Shown here: in pieces, positions 25,939-34,322 of the stretch
Layout: each line of letters starts with the position of its first letter
Numbering within the stretch: position 1 is the stretch's first letter
From: Deltaproteobacteria bacterium
GTDB lineage: Bacteria; Desulfobacterota; Binatia; HRBIN30; JACQVA1
Length of the DNA stretch: 64,000 bases
Direction of reading: 5' to 3'
Assembly: GCA_016210005.1 (NCBI GenBank)
Contig: JACQVA010000006.1
Coordinates: 62,001-126,000, forward strand
The notes under the pieces: generated by a model
What the model was told of the DNA's origin: nothing
The model's database searches: none
Seen by the model: the letters and a program-made list of their open reading frames with translations, nothing else
Translations under genes and position numbers: made by a program

Positions 25939-26819
25939 CGTGTTGGTAGCAGTCTCGGCTTCGGTGTCGTCTTCGGTCGCGGCCCTGGTTTGCGCTTCGG
26001 TCGTGGTTGGGGGCCGGGATAAACTATCTTGATCTTCTTAGCCGGGCCAGGATTGCCTTCGACATCGCGCACACGAACGGTCAGCTCGGTGGTGCCGATC
26101 GGAAGCGCCCAGGCCTTGGCGACAACCATGCAAAACTGCGAGGTGGTTTCCTTGGACACGAAGGAGAAATCGCCGTTCGGGGTAACGGTACAGGCGCCAC
26201 TGCTTTCCAGAAAGGTTTCAAAGCGGCAGCCCATGTCGTTCAGCGTATCCGAGATCTCTTGGGTTTCCTTGAACGAGGGCGCGGCGGGGATGCCACCGAT
26301 GTTGGGCATGCGGCGGTCGCAGACCTCTTTACTGCCATCGCCCAGTGGCCGGTTGCTGATGAGTTGGAGATCGGGGCGCCGGCTGGGATCCTTGGGGTCG
26401 TGGGCATAGATACTGTGGCCGACCTCGGTGTTGCTCAGACCGGGTTTGGTCTCCACCACGATCATAAAACCGGAGCCCACGCGGTTGCGGTAGGTCGCGG
26501 TGCCATCCTTGGCCACCGACTCGGGCTCGTACGAGTGCCCGTCAGCCTTGGCCGCGCCGAAGTGAGTGATGATCGGGCCGATGGGCTTGCCCTTGGTAGC
26601 CTTGACGTTGGGGTTGGGCACGGGCCGGGTCGGGATCGGCGCCGGGGTAGCGGGCGGTACGGTCGGTACCGGCGTCTCCGCCACCCGCGGGGTGGGCATG
26701 GTGAAAGTCGGAAGCGGCGACGGTGTAGCCGGCGCCGGCTTTCTCGCCGCACAGCCCGCCGCCACCATCGCCCCAGCCAGCACACATGTAAACACTGCCC
26801 CAAAACGTCCGCGCATCAT
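25935..26819 (-). CDS. proline-rich lipoprotein, unknown function
   Basis: 294 aa. The signal peptide ends with the lipobox MVAAGC, followed by a Pro/Thr-rich spacer (about 24-70). The unique globular part contains four Cys (KEVCDRRMP, DMGCRFE, GACTVT, SQFCMV) that could form disulfides, then an Ig-like strand set. The C-terminal tail is Pro/Arg/Lys-rich and very basic, with repeats such as PRPKRKPGPRPK. No family is recognised. GAGGAGG precedes two consecutive ATGs (26819, 26816); the second has better spacing. It is translationally coupled to the PKD lipoprotein. Confidence 0.75.
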   Translation of the reverse strand: MMRGRFGAVFTCVLAGAMVAAGCAARKPAPATPSPLPTFTMPTPRVAETPVPTVPPATPAPIPTRPVPNPNVKATKGKPIGPIITHFGAAKADGHSYEPESVAKDGTATYRNRVGSGFMIVVETKPGLSNTEVGHSIYAHDPKDPSRRPDLQLISNRPLGDGSKEVCDRRMPNIGGIPAAPSFKETQEISDTLNDMGCRFETFLESSGACTVTPNGDFSFVSKETTSQFCMVVAKAWALPIGTTELTVRVRDVEGNPGPAKKIKIVYPGPQPRPKRKPGPRPKTTPKPRLLPTR

Positions 26820-26966
26820 GCCTCCTCGAAACTTGCGGTTATGTAACGGGGCCTATCCAGCGAGTCAATCCCGATTCGCCCGAGTCCTTCGCCCGGCATC
26901 GGCGCGGTTGCGACCGGCTCCCGGGCGATTTGCTCCGGCGGGGCGCTTCGGCTATCACCCCGACTC

Positions 26967-27443
26967 ATGAAGATGACCCTGCGATCGGGCGTGGTGAAGA
27001 CCTGGGCGCTGGTGGCGGCGCTGGCGTTGCTAAGCGGCTGTGTGCGCCGCCACGCACCGCTCGACAGTACAGTCGCCGGTGGCGCGGCCCCCAGCCCGCT
27101 CGGCGACATAGTGGTGCCGCTGGCGGTGCGATCGTTCGAAATCAGCTCGGTCGACGGACAGCGCGGGGTGTTCTTCAAGCTTTCGCGCGTACCCGACCGT
27201 GTCGCCAGCCACGAGGAGAGCGAGCCCGCCCGCATCGTGGTCGAGGTTGAAGGTCCGGCGGCGGGCGATGACATTGCGCCGCAATCGTATCCCGGCGCCG
27301 ATACCCTGGTCAGTCAGATCAACATGTCGCGCACCGGCGGCCGGCTGACTCTGGTGGTCGAACTCAGCGGCAGCGTCGTGCCCCGTCATAGCGTGCATCA
27401 AATGGCCGACTGGATCATGGTCCGGCTCAACCCGCCGAAGTGA
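26967..27443 (+). CDS. AMIN-domain-like lipoprotein
   Basis: 158 aa with the lipobox LLSGC and a beta-rich body resembling the AMIN domain seen in PilQ secretins and amidases (VRSFEISSVDGQRGVFFKLSR, RIVVEVEGP, SRTGGRLTLVVELSG). AMIN domains bind septal or pole peptidoglycan. It diverges from the lipoprotein pair across a 147-nt spacer. No secretin is nearby, so it may be an accessory envelope protein. Family assignment is by pattern and moderate. Confidence 0.65.
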   Translation: MKMTLRSGVVKTWALVAALALLSGCVRRHAPLDSTVAGGAAPSPLGDIVVPLAVRSFEISSVDGQRGVFFKLSRVPDRVASHEESEPARIVVEVEGPAAGDDIAPQSYPGADTLVSQINMSRTGGRLTLVVELSGSVVPRHSVHQMADWIMVRLNPPK

Positions 27444-27485
27444 CGGCGGGTAGGTTGCGCGGCGCCGTGTGGGACAGGTAAAGTC

Positions 27486-28193
27486 GTGGGCGTGATGGCA
27501 GTGTGGACTCGCCCGCTCTCCGGGTTGTGGCTGCTGCTGGCGCTGGCGCTGGCGCTGGGCGCGGCGCGCGCCGGGGCGCAGATTTCGTCGAAGCAAATCC
27601 GCGAGCGCTACGAGCGCAACACCAAGGGCGGCACGAAACTCGAGGACTTCGTCAAGAAGCTCGATAGCCCCGAACCGGAAGTGCGGCTCGACGGGCTGAA
27701 GTCACTGGGTGAGACCAAGGACGCCAAGGCGGTCACCTACATCATGCAAGCGGTGGGCGACTCGGATATGCGGGTGAAGGTCAAGGCCATCGACTTGTTG
27801 GCGGGGCTGCGGGCCAACGACGCCACCCCGGTGCTGGTGCAGTATCTCTTCCTGCGCACCGTCGACGGGCAGCTCAAGCAGCGCATCTTGGCAGCGCTGG
27901 GTAAAATCGGCGACCCGCGCGCGGCGCAGCCGATCATGGAATTCCTCCAGCGTGATCTCGATCCCGCCATGCGCGGCACCGCGATATTCGCCCTCGGTGA
28001 AATCGGCGCGCCCGAGGCGCTCGAACGCCTGACCCAGATCGCACAGGCCGAGAACGATCCCACCCTGCGCCGCTTAGCGGGCGAGGCGGCCGCCAAGGTG
28101 CGCCAGCACCAAGCGGCGGTACAAAGCGAAGCCAAGGAGCCGCCGGCGACCTTCTTGGAGCCCAAACGCCCGCCGCAAGAACAACCGCAATAG
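27486..28193 (+). CDS. exported HEAT-repeat protein
   Basis: 235 aa. The N-terminal signal or anchor is LWLLLALALALGAARAGA. At least four HEAT/PBS-lyase-like repeats follow (VRLDGLKSLGETKDAKAV, MRVKVKAIDLLAGL, LKQRILAALGKIGDPRAAQP, MRGTAIFALGEIGAPEAL, LRRLAGEAAAKV). HEAT solenoids bind proteins. The start could be the GTG at 27486 or the ATG at 27495. A Pro-rich tail ends the protein. It follows the AMIN-like gene by 42 nt and probably shares its transcript. Confidence 0.85.
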   Translation: MGVMAVWTRPLSGLWLLLALALALGAARAGAQISSKQIRERYERNTKGGTKLEDFVKKLDSPEPEVRLDGLKSLGETKDAKAVTYIMQAVGDSDMRVKVKAIDLLAGLRANDATPVLVQYLFLRTVDGQLKQRILAALGKIGDPRAAQPIMEFLQRDLDPAMRGTAIFALGEIGAPEALERLTQIAQAENDPTLRRLAGEAAAKVRQHQAAVQSEAKEPPATFLEPKRPPQEQPQ

Positions 28194-28245
28194 CGTGCCG
28201 GTGCTGGATTCCGCTCGCTGCATTCGCTATGGCAGAGCTGCCCGA

Positions 28246-28328
28246 GGCCCAGTGGTGGAATGGCAGACACGGCAGACTCAAAATCTGTTGCGGGCAACCG
28301 CGTGGGGGTTCAAGTCCCTCCTGGGCCA
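28246..28328 (+). tRNA. tRNA-Leu(CAA)
   Basis: A cloverleaf can be drawn by hand. The acceptor is GGCCCAG/CTGGGCC with discriminator A, and the D arm is GTGGAATGGCAGACAC. The anticodon arm GCAGA-CTCAAAA-TCTGT has loop anticodon CAA. A long variable arm (TGCGGGCAACCGCG) is typical of class II tRNAs, and the T arm is GGGGG-TTCAAGT-CCCTC. CCA is not encoded. Confidence 0.95.
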
Positions 28329-28483
28329 CTTTCTTGATTAGAGGTAGTTGTCGAGGTGCTCTCTTCTTCCACGGCGGCGAGGCATATTGCGGCCCGCGCT
28401 TCTTCCTCACCGGACGATCCGTCCGGCGACGTTTGGGGCGAGAAGCAGTAAGGACCCGGGCCGGAGTTAGGTAGGGGCGAGCA

Positions 28484-30010
28484 ATGGCCAAGCCGCACGG
28501 TCAGCCGGAAGACACCTCGGCGGCGGCCCGTGAGCGCGATCTTTACCTCCGGCTGCTCAAGCTCGGCCGCGAGCGCGAGCTGACGCCGTTCTTGAAGGAG
28601 GCGCTGGCGCTCTTTGTCGATCTCGCTGACGCTCGGCTCGGCTACCTCGAACTCTACGACGGCGAGCAAGCCGGCGGCAAGCCCGGCTGGTGGATCGCGC
28701 ACGGCTTCGCCGACGACGAAATCGAGGCCGTGCGCGGCAAGATCTCGCGCGGCATCATCGCCGAGGCGCTGGCAACCGGCGAAATCGTCGTTACCCCGTC
28801 CGCGGTCCTGGACCCGCGCTTCGAGGAACGCGACAGCGTCCAAGCCAGCCGCATCGAAGCCGTGCTCTGCGCGCCCATCGGCACGGATCACCCGCGTGGA
28901 GTCCTCTATCTGCAAGGCCCGGCCGGCAGCGGGCTGTTCTCCGAGGCCGGCTGCGCGCAGGCCGAGATCTTCACCCTTCATATCGAACCCTTCGTCGAGC
29001 GCTTGATCGAGCAGGAGCACCGCCGGGTGACGGCGGACCCGACGCTGAGCATTAGGCAACACCTGCGCGTGGACGGCATCGTCGGCCGGAGCGCGGCCCT
29101 GGCCGAGGTGTTGCGTCAAGTGGAGCTGGCGGCGCCGCTCGAAATCAATGTGCTGCTGACGGGCGAGACCGGCACCGGCAAGAGCCAGCTGGCGCGCGCC
29201 ATCCACGACAACAGCCGCCGTGCTGCGCAGCCCCTGATCGAGGTCAACTGCGGCTCGTTGCCGGAATCACTGGTGGAGAACGAGCTCTTCGGCGCGCTGC
29301 CCGGTGCACACTCTACCGCCGTCAAGCGGATCGTGGGCAAAGTGGCGGCCGCCGAGAACGGCACGCTGTTTTTGGACGAGGTCAGCGACTTGCCCCTCGG
29401 CGCCCAGGCCAAGCTGCTGCAGCTGCTGCAATCACACCAGTACTATCCGCTCGGGGCGGATACCCCCGTGCAAGCCGACGTCCGAGTCATCGCGGCGACC
29501 AACACCGACTTGCAGCGGGCGGTGGCGGAGCAGCGCTTTCGCGAGGATCTGTTCTACCGGCTGCATGTGCTGCCCATCCGCGTGCCGGCGCTGGCAGAGC
29601 GGTGCGAAGACATCCCCGAGCTCGTGCAGTTCTTCTGTGCTTCGGCGTCTGCGCGCCATCAGCTGCCACTGCTGAGGTTTTCCGCCAACGCGCTGCGAGC
29701 GCTGGCGACCGCGCCGTGGCCGGGCAACATCCGGCAGCTGGCCAACGCGGTCGAGGCGGCGGTGATTCGCGCTGCCGGCCAAGGCGTGTCACAAATTGAA
29801 TGTGCACACGTGTTTCCGGAGACGGCCGAGAGCCGGCCCGCTGCAACGATGACGTTCCAGGAAGCCACCCGCCGTTTCCAGGCGAGCTTCTTGACGAACG
29901 CGCTCAACGCTACGGACTGGAACATCACCGAGACCGCGCAGCGGCTCGACCTCGCGCGCTCGCACCTCTACGCGCTCATCCGCGCCCTCGGCCTGCGCGG
30001 CCAGCAGTAG
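28484..30010 (+). CDS. NtrC-like AAA+ transcriptional regulator lacking a canonical GAFTGA motif
   Basis: 508 aa. An N-terminal GAF-type sensor spans about residues 20-180. The AAA+ domain has Walker A GETGTGKS (227-234) and Walker B GTLFLDEVSDLP, and the C-terminal Fis-type helix-turn-helix is NITETAQRLDLARSHLYALI. The loop that contacts sigma54, normally GAFTGA, reads GAHSTA here (274-279). Family knowledge says GAFTGA is essential for opening sigma54 promoters, so this is probably a sigma54-independent or repurposed regulator. It sits 162 nt upstream of a Ser/Thr kinase-ATPase gene, a likely partner. Confidence 0.9.
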   Translation: MAKPHGQPEDTSAAARERDLYLRLLKLGRERELTPFLKEALALFVDLADARLGYLELYDGEQAGGKPGWWIAHGFADDEIEAVRGKISRGIIAEALATGEIVVTPSAVLDPRFEERDSVQASRIEAVLCAPIGTDHPRGVLYLQGPAGSGLFSEAGCAQAEIFTLHIEPFVERLIEQEHRRVTADPTLSIRQHLRVDGIVGRSAALAEVLRQVELAAPLEINVLLTGETGTGKSQLARAIHDNSRRAAQPLIEVNCGSLPESLVENELFGALPGAHSTAVKRIVGKVAAAENGTLFLDEVSDLPLGAQAKLLQLLQSHQYYPLGADTPVQADVRVIAATNTDLQRAVAEQRFREDLFYRLHVLPIRVPALAERCEDIPELVQFFCASASARHQLPLLRFSANALRALATAPWPGNIRQLANAVEAAVIRAAGQGVSQIECAHVFPETAESRPAATMTFQEATRRFQASFLTNALNATDWNITETAQRLDLARSHLYALIRALGLRGQQ

Positions 30011-30040
30011 CCTGAGTGCGTGAGTAATCGAAAGATGATC

Positions 30041-30131
30041 GAACCACGGAGGCGCGCAAGACGCCGAGCAAGAACACGACACAAGCCTCCGAGGGGGTTT
30101 CCTCTGTGCGCCCCCTGGGCCTCGGTGGTTC
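30041..30131. repeat. intergenic inverted-repeat element (CCACGGAGG type)
   Basis: The left arm GAACCACGGAGGC (30041-30053) and right arm GCCTCGGTGGTTC (30119-30131) are inverted copies with one mismatch. They flank about 65 bp that holds further short related words (CGCCGAGCAAGAACACGACAC against CCTCTGTGCGCC). It fills most of the gap between the regulator and the kinase genes. Confidence 0.7.
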
Positions 30132-30172
30132 ATTCCGTATCTGTTGTGCGGGCCGCAAGAGAATGACCGCTC

Positions 30173-33100
30173 ATGCACGACGACTCGCGGACGCAGTTCG
30201 CTGATTTTCCTGCGACCGCGCGGTTTCGCCCGATCGCGTGTTTGGGCTCCGGTAGCATCGGCGTGGTCTACCGCGTTCACGACCTGGAATCGGAAACCGA
30301 CGTGGCGCTGAAGACGGTGCGCGTCCCCGCGCCCGATCGTCTCTATAGCCTGAAACAGGAATTCCGCGCCCTCGCCGGCATCGTCCATCCCAACCTGATC
30401 GAGTTGTACGAGCTGTTCGTTGCCGGAGAGTCGTGCTTCTTCACCATGGAGCTAGTCGACGGCATCGGGTTTGCCGAGGCGGTGGCTGCCGGTCTGCGTG
30501 ATGGGGGCAAGGGCCTCGAGGTCGCCGCCCTCAGCGTGCTTTGCCAACATGTCCGACAGGTGGTGGCAGGATTGTCCGCCGTGCACGAGGCCGGGAAACT
30601 CCATCGCGACGTGAAGCCGTCCAACATCATGGTCACCACCGGCGGCCGCATCGTCGTGCTGGATTTCGGACTGGCCACGGCGCTGCACCTAACCGGCGAG
30701 CTCGATGGCTTCGGCGGCTCGCCGGCATACATGGCTCCCGAGCAAGCCTGGGGGCGGCCGTTGACGCCGGCGGCCGACTGGTACGCGCTGGGGGTGGTGC
30801 TTTATGAGGCGTTGACGGGGGAGCTGCCTTTCACCGGCTCGCCCGCGCGCATAATACGAGACAAAGCCCGTCCGCCACTGCGTTCAGCGCGGGCGTTGCG
30901 GCCGGACATCCCGGCCGCGCTCGATGAGCTGATTACCGCCTTGCTCCATTCCGATCCGATGCAGCGCCCCGGCGCCGCGCAGATCCTCGAATGTTTGGCC
31001 GAGTGCGATGGCGGGCGCGCGCCATCGCCCCCACCGGCGCAGTCACCGGAGAGCTCGCCGTTTGTGGGCCGCGAGAACGAGATGGCGTGCTTGGCCGAGC
31101 TGTTTGCCGCGGTACGAGCTGGGGCCGCCCCCGTGGTGGCGCACGTGGTCGGGCCCTCGGGCATAGGCAAGACCGCGCTCGCCCAGCGTTTCATCGACGG
31201 GGTTGGCGGCGAGGCGCTGGTGTTACGCGGGCGTTGCCGCCCGCAGGAGAGCGTGCCCTACAACGCGCTCGATGCGGTGGTGGATGCACTCAGCCGGCAC
31301 CTGCTGTCGCTCTCCGACGACGAGGTCGCCCGCCTCGGGCGGCTGCACCCGGCCGAGCTGGCCCAGCTCTTCCCGGTGTTGCGCCGGGTGGCGTTGTTCT
31401 CGGCGCAGCCTCCACCGGAAGCCGAACCGCACGAGATCCGCCGCCGCGGCGTCGCCGCCTTGCGCGAGCTGCTGCGGGGCTTGGGAAAAACGCGGCCGGT
31501 GATCGTGTGGGTCGATGACGTGCAGTGGAGCGACATCGACAGCGCTTTGTTGTTACTCGACCTGCTGCGCGGGGCGGAGGCCCCGCGGATGCTCTTGCTG
31601 CTGTCGTACCGGAGCGAGGCCGAGGTGCCGTTCCTGCGCGCGTGGGAGGAGCACTCTGAGGACCTGCGCCAGCTGCGTAGCGAGGTCGTACAGCTGGCGG
31701 CCTTGAGCCCGGCCGAGTCGCTGATGCTTGCCGGCCGGTTGCGCGGCGACGCTCAGGGCGCGCAGCGGATTGCGGCCGAGGCCGCCGGATCACCGTTCCT
31801 TTTGTGTGAGCTGGCGCGACTGTCTGCTGCTCCGAGTGCACCGAGGGCGGACGAGCACGCGCCGGCGTCAGCCCTGGCTGACGTTGTCAGCCGGCGATTG
31901 CAGCCCCTTGCGCCAGCGGCGCGCCGGCTGTTGGAAGTCGTCGCGGTGGCGGCGCGGCCCATCGAACGAGAGCTCGCACTGCGGGTCGCACACCTCGGTG
32001 CGCCGGGGCGCCCGGTGGTGGCGCGCCTGGCGGACTCGTGTCTGCTGCGCTCGGCGGTGATTAATGAGTCGGTGCAGATCGAGCCCTATCACGATCGCAT
32101 CGGCGAGGCGCTGCTGGCCAGCTTGCCGGCGGACCAGCTGCGCCGCTGCCACGGTGAGCTGGCGGACGAGTTTGAGCGGTTGTCGTCGCCCGAGCCGGAG
32201 GCGCTGCTGCGTCACTGCCTCGGGGCGGGACGGCCCGAGCGTGCGGCGCTGTGGGGCGAGCGCGCCGCCGATCGGGCGGCCGAGGCGCTTGCCTTCCGCC
32301 GCGCCGCAGAGCTGTACGGCCAGGTGCTCGAGCTGCAGCCGGAGCACCGCGGCCGCCCGGCGCTGTTGGCCAAGCACGCCGAAGCCTTGGCCAATGCGGG
32401 GCATACTGCCGGCGCTGCCGCCCAATTCGAGGCCGCGGCGCAGGCCTTTGAAGCATGCGGGGCAGAAAAGCCGCGCGTGCTCGATCTGCGCCGCCGCGCC
32501 GGCGAGCATTATCTACGAAGCGGACATGTGCCCGCCGGTACCGCCGCCATGCGAGCAGTCTTGGACGCCGTCGGCGTCTCGTACCCGCGCTCGCCGGGCA
32601 AGGCGTTGCTCTGGGCGCTCGCCCTGCGTGCCAGATTGGCCTGGCGCGGTCTGAAGTTCCACCCGCGTACGCCCGATGAGATCCCGCCCGAGCTGCGTCT
32701 GCGCCTGGATACCTGCTGGGGTACGTGCTCCAGCTTCGCCATGATCGATCAGGTCGCGGCAGAAGTGGTCGCCATGCGCCACCTTCTCGACGCGCTAAAC
32801 GCCGGCGACGCTCTCCACATCGCGCGCGGCCTTGCCATTGAGATCCCGAAAACGCAACAGATCGGCGGTCGGTTCTTGCGTCAGCGGGCGGAGCGACTGG
32901 TGCGATTGCTGGAGCGGCTCACGACCGAGAACGGAGGCCCTTACGAGCACGCCATGTTCCACGCGTCGTTGGCAGGCAGCGCGTTCGAAGATGGGAAGTG
33001 GAGCGCGGCGTGGGCGCACGCCGATCAGTCCACAGTGATCTTGCGCCAGCACTGCCGCGGGGTCGCCTGGGAGACCGTCACCTTCGAAGGGTTCGCTCTG

Positions 33101-33910
33101 TCGGCGCTGGCGCAGATGGGGGAGCTGCGCGAGGTGGGCCGGCGGCTGCCGTTGCTAGTCAGTGATGCCGAGGAACGCGGGGACCTGTACGCGCAGCTCT
33201 GCTTCAAGGCCAGCTTTCCCAACTTGGTGTACCTGGCCGAAGACCGGCCCGACTATGCGCGTCGCGTCGCCGATGAGGCGATCGGGCGCTGGCCGAGCTC
33301 GGGAGCCTTCGACATCGAGCACTACTTCCATCTGATCGCCGGCATGCACCTGGATCTCTACGCCGGTGGCTGGGGCGCGTGGCGGCGGATCAACGAAGTC
33401 TGGCCCAAGCTGCAACGGGCGCTGCTGCTGGCCATGGAAAGCCCGCGCGTAGAGCTGCGCAACATGCGTGCGCGCGCGGCGCTGGCCGCAGCCAGCACCG
33501 GAGCTGGCGCCACAGCGGGGGGCATGGATCGGCGATGGACCGTCCCGCGCTTGCTTCGCCTCGCCGCGCGCGACGCCGCGCGCATCGCGCGGGATACCGG
33601 CATCGCCTCGGCCAGCCCGTTCTCCAAGCTGCTTCTCGCCGGGGTGGCACACGCCGAAGGCCGCCCCACGCAGGCTGCCGATGCATACGCGGAGGCGGCA
33701 TGCGCCTGCGCCTCCGCCGACATGAACCTGTACGCTGCTGCCGCCCGTTATCGCGAGGGCGAGCTGCGCGGTGGCGACACCGGCCAGCGCCTGCGCAGCG
33801 AGAGCGAGGACTGGATGCGTGCTCAAGGCATCCAGAATCCCGCGGCCATGGCGCGCGTCTGGTGCCCGGTTGATAGCCTGGAGTTAGATCCGAAACGCCG
33901 TCGTGCATGA
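30173..33910 (+). CDS. giant Ser/Thr protein kinase fused to AAA ATPase and helical repeat region
   Basis: 1,245 aa. The N-terminal Hanks-type kinase (about 18-290) has GSGSIG, VALK, the catalytic loop HRDVKPSN (D146), DFG (D164) and APE motifs, and looks active. A NACHT/AAA-type ATPase follows, with Walker A GPSGIGKT (327-334) and a Walker-B-like VIVWVDDVQWSD. The rest (about 690-1230) is helical, TPR-like. There is no membrane segment. Such kinase-ATPase-TPR proteins are signalling hubs in myxobacteria and related lineages. The upstream GAF-AAA+-Fis regulator could be its phosphorylation target or output; this is inference. Confidence 0.9.
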   Translation: MHDDSRTQFADFPATARFRPIACLGSGSIGVVYRVHDLESETDVALKTVRVPAPDRLYSLKQEFRALAGIVHPNLIELYELFVAGESCFFTMELVDGIGFAEAVAAGLRDGGKGLEVAALSVLCQHVRQVVAGLSAVHEAGKLHRDVKPSNIMVTTGGRIVVLDFGLATALHLTGELDGFGGSPAYMAPEQAWGRPLTPAADWYALGVVLYEALTGELPFTGSPARIIRDKARPPLRSARALRPDIPAALDELITALLHSDPMQRPGAAQILECLAECDGGRAPSPPPAQSPESSPFVGRENEMACLAELFAAVRAGAAPVVAHVVGPSGIGKTALAQRFIDGVGGEALVLRGRCRPQESVPYNALDAVVDALSRHLLSLSDDEVARLGRLHPAELAQLFPVLRRVALFSAQPPPEAEPHEIRRRGVAALRELLRGLGKTRPVIVWVDDVQWSDIDSALLLLDLLRGAEAPRMLLLLSYRSEAEVPFLRAWEEHSEDLRQLRSEVVQLAALSPAESLMLAGRLRGDAQGAQRIAAEAAGSPFLLCELARLSAAPSAPRADEHAPASALADVVSRRLQPLAPAARRLLEVVAVAARPIERELALRVAHLGAPGRPVVARLADSCLLRSAVINESVQIEPYHDRIGEALLASLPADQLRRCHGELADEFERLSSPEPEALLRHCLGAGRPERAALWGERAADRAAEALAFRRAAELYGQVLELQPEHRGRPALLAKHAEALANAGHTAGAAAQFEAAAQAFEACGAEKPRVLDLRRRAGEHYLRSGHVPAGTAAMRAVLDAVGVSYPRSPGKALLWALALRARLAWRGLKFHPRTPDEIPPELRLRLDTCWGTCSSFAMIDQVAAEVVAMRHLLDALNAGDALHIARGLAIEIPKTQQIGGRFLRQRAERLVRLLERLTTENGGPYEHAMFHASLAGSAFEDGKWSAAWAHADQSTVILRQHCRGVAWETVTFEGFALSALAQMGELREVGRRLPLLVSDAEERGDLYAQLCFKASFPNLVYLAEDRPDYARRVADEAIGRWPSSGAFDIEHYFHLIAGMHLDLYAGGWGAWRRINEVWPKLQRALLLAMESPRVELRNMRARAALAAASTGAGATAGGMDRRWTVPRLLRLAARDAARIARDTGIASASPFSKLLLAGVAHAEGRPTQAADAYAEAACACASADMNLYAAAARYREGELRGGDTGQRLRSESEDWMRAQGIQNPAAMARVWCPVDSLELDPKRRRA

Positions 33911-34322
33911 GCACGTCGAGCTCGCAACCGCAGGAGGGGAAGCCAACGAGGCTGGGAAAACAGCGATGGCGCTCACAGCCGCGCGCGCGAATCGCGAACC
34001 CGATTCACGATAAGGTCAGGGCGGGGTAGCGGCCGGCGCCGGCGATGACCAGTCCAACAGTCCAACTTGCGGTCTTGAAATCTGCCAACCGCCACGGCGT
34101 GAATGCAGGGAGACCCCCTCGCCCTCTGGGAGAGGGTCAGGGTGAGGGCCTGGCAGCGGAAGCTGGCGAAGCGGCGCGAGCGGACGCGCAGCTTGTTGGA
34201 GCATGCGTTCACCGGGGTCTTCGCCGGCGCTTGGTGGGCTTCCCCGCTTGCTATCGCGCTCGCCGGCTCCTCATCCCGCCGTTGCCGCGGCAGCGTACGG
34301 ATGCGCACCGCCGGCGCTCTCA
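33911..34322. other. 412-bp intergenic region without a supportable gene
   Basis: This lies between convergent genes (the kinase on +, an acyl-CoA dehydrogenase on -). It contains the CCCTC/GAGGG repeat listed separately and stretches in several frames with repeat-like, Arg-rich translation. I see no gene, tRNA or clear terminator in it. Confidence 0.6.
34115..34148. repeat. CCCTC...GAGGG interspersed hairpin repeat
   Basis: CCCTCGCCCTCTGGGAGAGGG followed by TCAGGGTGAGGG. The core CCCTCT-GGG-AGAGGG is a hairpin, and the outer CCCTC/GAGGG blocks extend the symmetry. It resembles the widespread extragenic CTCTCCC/GGGAGAGGG element seen in many high-GC genomes. Only one copy is seen here. Confidence 0.65.
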
